Both the position numbers and the translations under genes were made by a program. Below are positions 24,565-33,208 of a stretch of 35,034 nucleotides of DNA, one piece after another. This stretch comes from an uncultured Clostridium sp. (GTDB taxonomy: Bacteria > Bacillota > Clostridia > Clostridiales > Clostridiaceae). The notes under the pieces are model-generated. The model had not been told where the DNA came from. It saw only the letters and a list, made by a program, of their open reading frames with translations, and did no database searches. Location: positions 1 through 35,034 of the forward strand of contig URKQ01000035.1 in the NCBI GenBank assembly GCA_900548455.1, in the 5' to 3' direction. Position 1 is the stretch's first letter, and every line of letters begins with the position of its first letter.

Positions 24565-25419
24565 TTACAAAGCCTCTTTTTTATATCTATAGTGCATGGT
24601 TAAAGATCGAAATCCTTCTTTTTCATATAAATTTATTGCCTGGTAGTTATCCGCGTCACATCTTAGATATATCTCCTCATACCCCATCGATACTCCAACA
24701 CTTAATATTTTTCTAATTAGCATCTTTCCGTACCCGTTACCTCTATACTTAGGTATTATTCCAAAATTAACCAAGTACATTTTCTTCTCTTTCATTACTA
24801 ATTGTCCATAACCAATATCCTCATCATCCAAAGAAATAAAAATACACCCTTCTGGTATATAATAACTTTGAATTTTTTCATATATTACGTCTTCCTCTTC
24901 AATAGCCTGTCTTGTTACCGAATGAAATACTTGATTTTGTATTCTACATCTATTAGCTTCGTCTCTTCCATCAATAAACACTCTAAATTTCACATTATCT
25001 TTTGGTTCATAATATCTTGTTTCTTTTATATTTATTTTCATTTCTTCAATTGATTTTTCAATATGAAAATTCAAATTTAACATTATTTCTTTAGACAAGT
25101 TATTATTATCATTTATAAAAATACTTGAGGAATTATTAAAAAACAAAAATAAATCTTTATAATAATTAATGTCATGATATTCTTCACTTATCTTAATGCA
25201 ATATATTTTATAAGTTCTATACCTAATCCTGTTATACCATACAAAACCTATATAACTATCATTGTCTTTAATATATTTTATATTTTTAGATAATAGTATT
25301 TTTTTTATTGCATTTTTATTTGAACATATATCCATTAATTCGTTTAAATATTCTTCATTTAAATCAAACTGACTAATTTTATTTAGATTTGAATTATTAA
25401 TACTTTCTAATTTATACAT
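24565..25419 (-). CDS. GNAT-family N-acetyltransferase with degenerate N-terminal half
   Basis: A 284-residue protein. The C-terminal ~140 residues form a complete GNAT domain: strand FISLDDEDIGYGQLVM, then YLVNFGIIPKYRGNGYGKMLI with the acetyl-CoA pyrophosphate motif RGNGYG, and INLYEKEGFRSLTMHY. The N-terminal ~130 residues show YIGFVWYNRIRYRTYKIYCIKISEEYH and LNLNFHIEKSIEEM, which resemble strands 4-5 and the end of another GNAT fold but lack the acetyl-CoA motif. This suggests a tandem GNAT with one dead copy. The start at 25419 has only a weak upstream site (AAAAGG). Substrate unknown. Confidence 0.8.
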   Translation of the reverse strand: MYKLESINNSNLNKISQFDLNEEYLNELMDICSNKNAIKKILLSKNIKYIKDNDSYIGFVWYNRIRYRTYKIYCIKISEEYHDINYYKDLFLFFNNSSSIFINDNNNLSKEIMLNLNFHIEKSIEEMKINIKETRYYEPKDNVKFRVFIDGRDEANRCRIQNQVFHSVTRQAIEEEDVIYEKIQSYYIPEGCIFISLDDEDIGYGQLVMKEKKMYLVNFGIIPKYRGNGYGKMLIRKILSVGVSMGYEEIYLRCDADNYQAINLYEKEGFRSLTMHYRYKKEAL

Positions 25420-25524
25420 ATAAATTACTCAACCTTTTCACTTAAAAAATTATCCCTGTTTATATATTATAATCCAAATATGCAATTTATAACCTCAATG
25501 ATAAAATAATCTATAATTTTCTAT

Positions 25525-25556
25525 AGAAAATAAAGTATCCCCATACAGGGATACTT
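25525..25556 (-). terminator. Terminator of the cmk-ispH/rpsA unit
   Basis: AAGTATCCC-tgtatg-GGGATACTT on the minus strand (25556-25533), followed by TATTTT. Confidence 0.85.
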
Positions 25557-25608
25557 CTTTAATTAGGCTCTGTATGCATTTACAGTGATACACGCAGTCC
25601 TATATTAT

Positions 25609-27531
25609 CTATTCTTCTATAGCGTCTTTGATGCTTAATCCTATTTTCTTTGATTCACTATCAACTTGTGTAATAACTGCTTTAATGTTTTCACCGATTT
25701 TTAATACATCATCAACTTTTTCAACTCTATCTCTAGAAATTTGAGAAATGTGTACTAATCCATCTACTCCATCCTCTAATTGAACAAATGCTCCAAATGG
25801 TGCAAATCTAACTACTTTTCCAACTACAACATTTCCTACTGGATATTTATCAACTATATTGTTCCATGGATCTTCGCTTAAAGCTTTTACACTAAGTGCA
25901 AGTTTATTGTTCTCTTTATCTAATTCAAGAACTTTTACTTTAATAGTCTCACCAACTTTAAACAATTTAGAAGGACTATTTACCTTATTCCAAGACATCT
26001 CAGAGCTATGAAGTAATCCATCTACTCCACCAACTTCAACAAATGCTCCAAAGTTAGTTATTCTTCTAACTACTCCTTCTACAACTTCACCTATTTCTAA
26101 TGCTTCCCATGTAGCTTCTTTTTTAGCTTCATTTTCTTTAGATAATAACTCTCTTCTTGAAGCTATAACTTTAAGTCTTCCTCTTTCTTTCACATATTCT
26201 ATTATTTTAACTTCAATTGATTGACCTATATATTGAGATAAATCTTCAGTTCTATTTAATTCAATGTGAGATGCAGGAATAAATATTCTTTCACCCTTAA
26301 ATACTGATACAAGTCCACCTTTTACTTGTTCTTTAACATCAACAGTTAATATTTCCCCATTGTCAAAGGCATTTTTTAATGCAACTTGATTTTCTTCTCT
26401 TAATATTTCTGTTCTAGAAAGAACAACAAGTCCATCACCATTTTTTCTATTAATTACTTTAGCTTTTACTACATCCCCTACTTTTACTTGTGAAGTAAGT
26501 GGGATTTCTAAATTTCTAGAAAACTCTTCTACAGGTATGATTGCTTCAGTCTTAGCACCAATAGTAAGATATGCTTCCTTATCATTAACTTTAAAAACTT
26601 CCCCTTCTAATATACCCCCAACATAAATGCTGCCTGTATCATTAGAATATTGGTCATATAGATCCATATCTTCTTGGCTTATATTGTTTAATTTTTTCAT
26701 ATTTGTTATAGCCTCCTCAATTACACTTTCTGGAGTTGATGCTCCAGCAGTTACTCCAATTTTATTTATATTTTCTTTACTTATCATATTTAAAAGAGCA
26801 TTATCAATCTTTTCTGCATGATAAGTTTTTTCACAATTTTTTTTACAAATCTCATAAAGCTTTGTAGTATTTGAACTATTAAATCCACCAAGTACTAACA
26901 TCATATCAACTTCTTTTGAAAGGTTATCAGCTGCTTCTTGCCTTTCTTCTGTAGCACTACAAATCGTATTAAAGGCAGCTACTATTTTACAAGAAGAAAT
27001 TATCTTGAATAAAACCTTCTCCCAGTTAGACTGCTTTTCTGTTGTCTGTGATACTACACAAACCTTTCCTCTGATTGAAGAAATATTATCTCCGTTTTTA
27101 GATATTATTGCTGAATCATTACACCATCCATTAATTCCAATTACCTCAGGATGATTTTCATCACCTACAATAATTATATTATATCCCTTGTCATAGTACT
27201 CCTCAACCTTTTGTTGAATATTTCTTACATATGGACATGTTCCATTTTCTATTATAACACCATTTTCACTTAAATTCTTCAATACTTTTTTCCCAACACC
27301 ATGAGATCTAATAACAATTACTTCACCTGCTGGTAGTTCATATGCTTGTGATAAATCTATGGCATGAATATCATTATCTTCTAGCATTTTTACCACATCA
27401 TTATTATGTATTAAAGGTCCCAATGTATATATAGGTTTATCATACTTATTTTTAAGTCTCATAGCTTCGTCTACAGCTCTCTTTACTCCAAAACAAAAGC
27501 CTGCATGTGTGGCTAGAATTACTTCTGACAT
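25609..27531 (-). CDS. ispH-rpsA: Fused IspH reductase and ribosomal protein S1
   Basis: A 640-residue fusion. Residues 1-~280 are HMBPP reductase (IspH/LytB), the last enzyme of the MEP isoprenoid pathway. They carry the three Fe-S Cys in GFCFGVKRA (Cys13), NGTCPYVRN (near 98) and NTICSATEERQ (near 192), plus TAGASTPESV. Residues ~300-640 hold four S1 RNA-binding repeats, the last two best conserved (VVRRITNFGAFVEVGGVDGLLHSSEMSW; VVRFAPFGAFVQLEDGVDGLVHISQIS). The fusion is established in clostridia. ATG 27531 follows GAGGTGAG. It lies 30 bases after cmk, with which it is probably co-transcribed. Confidence 0.96.
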   Translation of the reverse strand: MSEVILATHAGFCFGVKRAVDEAMRLKNKYDKPIYTLGPLIHNNDVVKMLEDNDIHAIDLSQAYELPAGEVIVIRSHGVGKKVLKNLSENGVIIENGTCPYVRNIQQKVEEYYDKGYNIIIVGDENHPEVIGINGWCNDSAIISKNGDNISSIRGKVCVVSQTTEKQSNWEKVLFKIISSCKIVAAFNTICSATEERQEAADNLSKEVDMMLVLGGFNSSNTTKLYEICKKNCEKTYHAEKIDNALLNMISKENINKIGVTAGASTPESVIEEAITNMKKLNNISQEDMDLYDQYSNDTGSIYVGGILEGEVFKVNDKEAYLTIGAKTEAIIPVEEFSRNLEIPLTSQVKVGDVVKAKVINRKNGDGLVVLSRTEILREENQVALKNAFDNGEILTVDVKEQVKGGLVSVFKGERIFIPASHIELNRTEDLSQYIGQSIEVKIIEYVKERGRLKVIASRRELLSKENEAKKEATWEALEIGEVVEGVVRRITNFGAFVEVGGVDGLLHSSEMSWNKVNSPSKLFKVGETIKVKVLELDKENNKLALSVKALSEDPWNNIVDKYPVGNVVVGKVVRFAPFGAFVQLEDGVDGLVHISQISRDRVEKVDDVLKIGENIKAVITQVDSESKKIGLSIKDAIEE

Positions 27532-27561
27532 AAAAACTCACCTCTTGTTTTTAGAAATATA

Positions 27562-28218
27562 TTATTTCATTGTGCTTTCTACAAGCTTAGATATCTCATT
27601 TACAACTTCTTCAATATTCATCAGTGAAGAATCAATTTCTATGGCATCATCAGATTTTTTTAGAGGATCAACTTCCCTATTTGAGTCAATATAGTCTCGT
27701 CTTTCAATATCACTTAATATATCCTCATATTTTGTTTCCACATTTTTATCCATGAGTTCCTTATATCTTCTCTTTGCACGTTCCTCTGCTCTCGCTGTTA
27801 AAAACACCTTAATTGTAGCATCTTTAAGTACTACAGTTCCAATATCTCTACCATCCATTATTACATTGTAATTATCTGCAATTTTTCTTTGCATGTCTAC
27901 AAGCTTTTTTCTTACTTCTGCAACAGATGCATATTTTGAGACATTATTAGTTACTTCTAAGCTTCTAATTTCCTCTGTAATATCTTCTCCATTAACAATT
28001 AAATTATCTTTTTCAAATCTCATATCAAGAGTTTCTATTAAAGCACATAACCTATCTATATCATCTTCATTAATGTTATTTCTCATTGCAAACAAAGTTA
28101 CAGCCCTGTACATGGATCCAGTATTTATATACATTAATTCATATTTATCACCAATCATTTTAGCAATTGTACTTTTGCCGGCACCTGCTGGTCCATCAAT
28201 TGCGATTGACATTTTCAT
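27562..28218 (-). CDS. cmk: Cytidylate kinase
   Basis: A 218-residue kinase that phosphorylates CMP and dCMP with ATP. The P-loop is IDGPAGAGKSTIAK (residues 7-20), followed by YINTGSMYRAVTL (substrate-binding), the NMP-binding insert (ITEEIRSLEVTNNVSKYASVAEVRKKLVDMQR), MDGRDIGTVVLKDA and FLTARAEERAKRRYKEL. Start at 28218, six bases after GAGGTGA. The order flavoprotein, cmk, ispH-S1 is common in clostridial chromosomes. Length is normal for the family. Confidence 0.96.
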   Translation of the reverse strand: MKMSIAIDGPAGAGKSTIAKMIGDKYELMYINTGSMYRAVTLFAMRNNINEDDIDRLCALIETLDMRFEKDNLIVNGEDITEEIRSLEVTNNVSKYASVAEVRKKLVDMQRKIADNYNVIMDGRDIGTVVLKDATIKVFLTARAEERAKRRYKELMDKNVETKYEDILSDIERRDYIDSNREVDPLKKSDDAIEIDSSLMNIEEVVNEISKLVESTMK

Positions 28219-28350
28219 ATTATCACCTCATATATCTATAGTAACATACTTACACTTTTTTTGTAATTACCAATCTACTTAACTCAATTCTTCACCATAA
28301 ATTTATCGTTTTTTCAAATTAAAAAGAACTACTTTTTAATATAATTGTTA

Positions 28351-29568
28351 TTATAAACTATTACCAGCTAAGTACCCCGTAGATATGGCAATTTGTACAT
28401 TATATCCTCCAGTATAAGCATCTACATCTATCAATTCTCCTGCAAAGCTTAAATTCTCAATTACTTTAGACTTCATAGTTGAAGGATCTATTTCTTTTGT
28501 ATCAACACCTCCAGAAGTTACTATAGCTTCTTCTATTGGTCTTAAGCCATCAATATTAATTCTCAAATCAGATATTAGATTACCCAAAAGTCTTCTTTGT
28601 TCCTTAGTAATAGAATTAACCTTCTGTTCTGGATGAATTCCACTAAGTTCTATCATAACAGGAATTAATATTTTAGGAAATAATTCATCTAAGGAGTTTT
28701 TAAAATCTTTATTATTATACTTTGCAAAATCCTTTTGTATTCTCATATCTAAAGATTTCGAATCTAATGCTGGTTTTAAATTTATATGAGCCACATACTT
28801 TTCATTCTCTTTTATTACACTACTAGCACTAAGTACCAACGGCCCAGATATTCCATATGAGGTAAATAATAGCTCACCTTGCTCTTTAAAAACAGTTTTA
28901 TTATTCTCATTTGTTATAGATAACTGAATATTCCTTAATGTTAGTCCTTTAACTTTTGGAATCCAATTATCATTAGATACCATTGGAACTAACGATGGTT
29001 GAATTTTAATTATATTATGCCCAATATCTTTAGATAATTTATATCCATCACCATTGGAACCAGTTAAAGGATATGACGCTCCACCTGTTGCTAAAATAAC
29101 ATAATCACAATGAATAATTTCATTTTTATCTACAACTACCGCATTTATACGATTATTTATAACTTTTAGTTCCGTAACTCTTTTTCCTTTTAGAATTTTC
29201 ACTCCACAATCATTTAATTCTTTTTCAAAAGCTTTAATAATATCTGAAGATTTATCAGACCCAGGAAATACCCTATCCCCTCTTTCTACTTTTAAGCTAA
29301 CGCCTCTATTTTCAAAAAAATTTATTGTATCTACATTTGTAAAAGTATATAGAGAACTATATAAAAAGTATGGGTTAGTAGGTATATATTCAAAGAAGTC
29401 ACCAATATCCTTGTTATTAGTAACATTACATCTGCCCTTACCAGTTATATATAACTTTTTCCCAAGTTTTTCATTCTTTTCTATTAAAACTACACTATTG
29501 TGTTTACTGGCTGAAATAGCGGCCATCATACCACCAGGTCCTCCACCAACAACTACAACCTTGGCCAA
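28351..29568 (-). CDS. BaiN/YhiN-like FAD-dependent oxidoreductase
   Basis: A 405-residue flavoprotein of the HI0933 (BaiN-like) family. The FAD dinucleotide-binding motif VVVGGGPGGMMAAISAS starts at residue 5, followed by LIEKNEKLGKKLYITGKGRCNVTN, the family signature, then ILATGGASYPLTGSNGDGYKL and, at the C-terminus, EAIVTSGGVDTKEIDPSTMKSK and AGELIDVDAYTGGYNVQIA. I use TTG at 29568 because AGGTGGTG lies just upstream and it gives the family's MAKVVVVGGG start; the ATG six codons earlier lacks a site. BaiN acts on bile acid intermediates, but most relatives have unknown substrates. It is upstream of cmk by 132 bases. Confidence 0.9.
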   Translation of the reverse strand: MAKVVVVGGGPGGMMAAISASKHNSVVLIEKNEKLGKKLYITGKGRCNVTNNKDIGDFFEYIPTNPYFLYSSLYTFTNVDTINFFENRGVSLKVERGDRVFPGSDKSSDIIKAFEKELNDCGVKILKGKRVTELKVINNRINAVVVDKNEIIHCDYVILATGGASYPLTGSNGDGYKLSKDIGHNIIKIQPSLVPMVSNDNWIPKVKGLTLRNIQLSITNENNKTVFKEQGELLFTSYGISGPLVLSASSVIKENEKYVAHINLKPALDSKSLDMRIQKDFAKYNNKDFKNSLDELFPKILIPVMIELSGIHPEQKVNSITKEQRRLLGNLISDLRINIDGLRPIEEAIVTSGGVDTKEIDPSTMKSKVIENLSFAGELIDVDAYTGGYNVQIAISTGYLAGNSL

Positions 29569-29689
29569 AAAAACACCACCTATCATTTTTAATGAAACTT
29601 ACATAGTATAATTTAATATAAATTCACATATTATTCAAGGCTATGTATGCAATTACTATTTATATAAGTTGTAATAAAAGTTTTTTTAC

Positions 29690-29726
29690 TTTCAAAGAGG
29701 ATGTCCCAAAATTTGAGACATCCTCC
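29690..29726 (-). terminator. Terminator of the glutamate dehydrogenase gene
   Basis: GAGGATGTCTCAA-att-TTGGGACATCCTC on the minus strand (29725-29697), 13 bp with one wobble, followed by TTTG and A/T-rich sequence; the U-tract is short. Confidence 0.7.
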
Positions 29727-29762
29727 TTTACATACAACAACATGTACTATTATTTAAAAGTA

Positions 29763-31115
29763 TTAAAGTGTTCCTTGAGCATACATAGCTTCAGCTACTT
29801 TTATAAATCCAGCTATGTTAGCACCAGCTACTAAGTTGTAACCAAATCCACATTCTTCAGCAGCTTTCATAGCATTAGCATGAATAGTTACCATTATTTG
29901 ATGAAGTTTTTGGTCAACTTCTTCAGCTGTCCAGCTATATCTCATACTATTTTGTGCCATTTCTAATGCAGATGTTGCAACTCCACCAGCATTTGCAGCC
30001 TTAGCTGGTCCAACAACTAAACCATTTGCTTGGAAGTATTCAACTGCTTCGTTTGTACAAGGCATGTTAGCAACTTCACAAACATATTTAACTCCATTAG
30101 CAACTATTTGTTTAGCATGTTCTATACGAATATCATTTTGAGTTGCACATGGCATTATGATATCAGCTTTAACTCCCCATGGTTTTTCACCCTTGAAGAA
30201 TTTGCATCCAAATTTATCAGCATAATCTTCTGCTCTGTCTCTACCAGAGTTTCTCATTTCTACTAAGTAATCAATTTTTTCCTTAGTAATTATTCCGTCT
30301 GGATCATATACATATCCATCTGGTCCAGATATAGTAACAACCTTACCACCTAATTCTGCAACCTTTTGGCATACTCCCCAAGCAACGTTACCAAATCCTG
30401 ATATTGCAACTGTTTTGCCTTTTATATCAGTTCCTTCATGATGAAGAATTTCTTGACAGAAGTAAGTTGCTCCAAAACCAGTTGCTTCTGGTCTCATGAT
30501 ACTTCCACCATAGCTTAATCCTTTACCAGTTAATACGCCATTTTCAAATGCGCCTCTAATTCTTCTATATTGTCCATATAAATAACCAATTTCTCTTCCA
30601 CCTACACCGATATCTCCAGCAGGAACGTCTACATCTGGTCCAATATGTCTGTATAATTCAGTCATAAATGCTTGACAGAATCTCATAATTTCAGCATCTG
30701 ACTTACCTCTTGGATCGAAGTCAGAACCTCCTTTACCTCCTCCTATTGGAAGACCAGTTAAAGAGTTTTTAAGGATTTGTTCGAAACCTAAGAACTTGAT
30801 TATTCCTAAGTAAACTGATGGATGGAATCTTAAACCTCCCTTGTAAGGTCCAATAGCTCCATTAAATTGAACTCTGTAACCTCTGTTTACTTGTGTCTTA
30901 CCATTATCGTCTACCCATGCAACTCTAAACATGATTTGTCTTTCTGGTTCACAGAATCTTTCAAGTAAGTTTGATTCGATATACTCTGGATGTTTGTCAA
31001 GAACAGGTCCAATAGAACTTAAAACCTCTTCTACGGCTTGAATAAATTCAGGCTCCCCACCGTTTCTCTTCTTAACGTTTTCTAACACTTGCTCAATATA
31101 AGCTTTAGTATCCAT
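29763..31115 (-). CDS. gdhA: Glutamate dehydrogenase
   Basis: A 450-residue hexameric-type dehydrogenase converting glutamate and 2-oxoglutarate plus ammonia. Landmarks: YRVQFNGAIGPYKGGLRFHPSV, the catalytic Lys region LPIGGGKGGSDFDPRGKS, VDVPAGDIGVGGREIGYLYGQY, and the nucleotide-binding segment AISGFGNVAWGVCQKVAELGG. Both NAD- and NADP-type clostridial enzymes look like this, so cofactor is not assigned. ATG 31115 follows TAGGAGG. The codon choice is more uniform than in neighbours, as expected for a highly expressed gene. A 525-base upstream region carries two cre-like sites, suggesting control by carbon supply. Confidence 0.97.
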   Translation of the reverse strand: MDTKAYIEQVLENVKKRNGGEPEFIQAVEEVLSSIGPVLDKHPEYIESNLLERFCEPERQIMFRVAWVDDNGKTQVNRGYRVQFNGAIGPYKGGLRFHPSVYLGIIKFLGFEQILKNSLTGLPIGGGKGGSDFDPRGKSDAEIMRFCQAFMTELYRHIGPDVDVPAGDIGVGGREIGYLYGQYRRIRGAFENGVLTGKGLSYGGSIMRPEATGFGATYFCQEILHHEGTDIKGKTVAISGFGNVAWGVCQKVAELGGKVVTISGPDGYVYDPDGIITKEKIDYLVEMRNSGRDRAEDYADKFGCKFFKGEKPWGVKADIIMPCATQNDIRIEHAKQIVANGVKYVCEVANMPCTNEAVEYFQANGLVVGPAKAANAGGVATSALEMAQNSMRYSWTAEEVDQKLHQIMVTIHANAMKAAEECGFGYNLVAGANIAGFIKVAEAMYAQGTL

Positions 31116-31293
31116 AGTAGTAATACCTCCTAAAATTTAAACAATAATTAAAATTTATTTAATTTACTGGCTGAAATTAAGAAATTTGAGTCATGTAAAT
31201 CTTAACACTTATGTATATTCTTCACAATTGAATTAAATCCTTCTTTTTTGTGAAAAATTGAAATATTTTATTCATATCCCCATTTGTAAGTTA

Positions 31294-31307
31294 TAAAAAC
31301 GATTACA
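31294..31307. promoter_or_regulatory. cre-like (CcpA) site upstream of gdhA
   Basis: TAAAAACGATTACA matches the cre consensus TGWAANCGNTNWCA at all fixed positions but the second (A for G). It is about 180 bases before the gdhA start codon. Confidence 0.45.
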
Positions 31308-31449
31308 TTCCTTACATTTACATAATAAATCATTTCCTCTCACAAATCAACACTATTTAATAGAATTTTATAAATTTTTTTAATAGTTCCTGTAGTAACG
31401 GTGATTATACTTAAAATCCCATGGCATAAACACATTGTACTTACTCAAA

Positions 31450-31525
31450 GAAGACGGAGATGTCACTCTAATTATTTAGTGAGACATTCCCCTCCTTCAG
31501 TTTTCAGTTTTCAGTTTTCACTTTT
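31450..31525. repeat. Imperfect hairpin plus CAGTTTT heptamer repeats
   Basis: 31450-31498 forms an imperfect hairpin: GAAG/CTTC at the base, TCCCC/GGAGA-type pairs, TGT and an AGTG/CACT top, about 16 pairs with small bulges. It is directly followed by three exact CAGTTTT heptamers (31498-31518) and one CACTTTT variant (31519-31525), then an AT dinucleotide run. It could be a copy of a dispersed intergenic element or an RNA structure in the long gdhA upstream region. Confidence 0.5.
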
Positions 31526-31589
31526 CACTAAAACCTATATATATATATATTCTATATTTCTAAAATAATTCTTATAAATTAAACATATT

Positions 31590-31603
31590 TAAAAACGATT
31601 ACA
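31590..31603. promoter_or_regulatory. Second cre-like site
   Basis: An exact second copy of TAAAAACGATTACA, 296 bases from the first and in the same orientation. It lies just after the RpiR gene. Confidence 0.4.
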
Positions 31604-31640
31604 ATTTATCCATTCATTAGAAAAAATTACTTTATAAAAT

Positions 31641-32510
31641 TTATTCTTTATTATAAGAATATACTTGGAACTCTTGCCATACCTGTTCAAGGTCTGTAAA
31701 TATTTTAGAAATTTTATCTTTCTCTTTTAACCCTACAGCTATTATTAGTGCATTTATTACGCTTAGTGGGGCAACTAAAGAGTCAACAAAAGATGCCATA
31801 TTACTCTCAGCCACTAAAGTATAATCTGCTCTAGATGCTAATGGAGATAATACACTATCAGTTATTGATATAATTGTAGCTCCTTTATTTTTAGCATAGT
31901 CTAAAGTTTCCAAGGTTCTCATTGCATATCTTGGGAAACCTATACCTATTACACAATCATCTTCTCCTAAAGTTAGCATTTGTTCAAATAGCCCACTAAC
32001 ACCATAGGTTACGACTTTAACATTATCTAATATTAAATTTAAATAATATCCTAAAAAGTCTGCAAGTGCACCTGAACTTCTTAAACCTACTATATATATC
32101 CTTTTTGAAGCAAGAATTGTCTCTATTGTTTTTTCAAAAGCTTCATAATTGATTTTTTCCATAGTTGCTCTAATATTTTCCATATCAGACTTTAGTACAC
32201 CTTTTAAAGCATTGTTAGGTACAACATAATCGTTTGATAATTCAATTCTTTGTGCCGTAGTTAACTTATTTTTAATAAGTTCTTGTAATGCTTTTTGTAA
32301 CTCTGGATACCCTTCAAAGCCTAATTGGTTAGCAAATCGTACTACTGTTGACTCACTAACCCCTACACTAGTTCCAAGCTTTGCTGCAGTCATAAAGGCT
32401 GCTTTATCATAATGCTTCAAAATATATTCTGCAATTAATTTTTGACCTTTACTTAATCTAGAAAATTTAGTTTGTATAACTCTCATTAAATCAATATTAT
32501 TTTCTTCCAT
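31641..32510 (-). CDS. MurR/RpiR-family sugar-phosphate-responsive regulator
   Basis: A 289-residue transcription factor. The N-terminal HTH_6 domain (1-~77) contains LSKGQKLIAEYILKHYDKAAFMTAAKLGTSVGVSESTVVRFANQLGFEGYPELQ. A SIS phosphosugar-binding domain follows (~125-260; RIYIVGLRSSGALADFLGYYL and VIGIGFPRYAMRTLETLDYAKNKGATIISITD). The family senses phosphosugars or amino sugars. No sugar-catabolism operon is adjacent, so the regulon is not evident; gdhA downstream is one candidate. GAGGAG precedes the ATG. The leader contains an 11-bp inverted repeat that may be an operator. Confidence 0.93.
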   Translation of the reverse strand: MEENNIDLMRVIQTKFSRLSKGQKLIAEYILKHYDKAAFMTAAKLGTSVGVSESTVVRFANQLGFEGYPELQKALQELIKNKLTTAQRIELSNDYVVPNNALKGVLKSDMENIRATMEKINYEAFEKTIETILASKRIYIVGLRSSGALADFLGYYLNLILDNVKVVTYGVSGLFEQMLTLGEDDCVIGIGFPRYAMRTLETLDYAKNKGATIISITDSVLSPLASRADYTLVAESNMASFVDSLVAPLSVINALIIAVGLKEKDKISKIFTDLEQVWQEFQVYSYNKE

Positions 32511-32541
32511 AACGAACTCCTCTTAACAGTGAATCTTTTTA

Positions 32542-32570
32542 AAAATTCATTTTACTGACAAATGAATTTT
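32542..32570. promoter_or_regulatory. Inverted repeat upstream of the RpiR-family gene
   Basis: AAAATTCATTT-tactgac-AAATGAATTTT is a perfect 11-bp inverted repeat, followed by a third ATTCATTTT half-site at 32574-32582. Candidate autoregulatory operator. Confidence 0.4.
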
Positions 32571-32665
32571 ATAATTCATTTTATCACAACGGCTACATAT
32601 CTTCAACCTATCTAAAACCTTTTAATGGACCTGAAGCCCTTCATTAAAGCCATCTCTGTACCATC

Positions 32666-33208
32666 TTACTTTTTTTCAACAACTAAAAGATAGGGTGCTT
32701 TTTCACTTCTATTTAATACTTTATGCAGCATAACACCAAATCTATCCCTAGGAAGTTTTTTCACATATTCTATTATGCATTCACTTTCCTTAGCTCCTTC
32801 TTCATGTCCAACATATACGGCGATTAATACCATACCTCCACATCTTAGCAGTTTTAAAGATTGATTAATCGCCTCCAATGATGACTCTGCCCTTGTGGTA
32901 ATACCCTTATCTCCCCCTGGTAAAAATCCTAAATTAAACATTACTATATCCACTTCTTCTTTAATATAAGATTCCATATTGCTATGAGAATCATTTATCA
33001 ATATAACATTTTCTAGTTTTTTTCTTTCATATTGCTCAATAGCGATAGATTGTATATCAAAAGCATATACCCTATTAAAACAGGAACTTAAAAAATCACA
33101 ATCACCACCATTTCCTAAAGTAGCGTCAACGGCAATGTTAAACTCTTTTGAATAGCATTTAACTATATGGTGGGCTAATTCAGTAATACTACTTAAATAA
33201 TTAAACAT
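32666..33208 (-). CDS. mnmM: YtqB/MnmM-like class I SAM methyltransferase
   Basis: A 180-residue methyltransferase of the rRNA_methylase (PF06962) family. SAM-binding motif I is AVDATLGNGGDCDFL (near 25-40), motif II VYAFDIQ, and motif IV VDIVMFNLGFLPGGDKGITT, the family signature. B. subtilis YtqB, of this family, was shown to be MnmM, which methylates nm5s2U to mnm5s2U in tRNA; equivalence here is inferred. The frame also allows a GTG at 33217, but that lies too close to the AAAGGA site, so I use ATG 33208. It overlaps the rluB stop by eight bases, indicating translational coupling. Confidence 0.87.
   Translation of the reverse strand: MFNYLSSITELAHHIVKCYSKEFNIAVDATLGNGGDCDFLSSCFNRVYAFDIQSIAIEQYERKKLENVILINDSHSNMESYIKEEVDIVMFNLGFLPGGDKGITTRAESSLEAINQSLKLLRCGGMVLIAVYVGHEEGAKESECIIEYVKKLPRDRFGVMLHKVLNRSEKAPYLLVVEKK

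Noticed and set aside
31498..31525. CAGTTTT repeats as a CRISPR array
   Set aside because: Units are 7 bases and directly adjacent, with no spacers and no cas genes.
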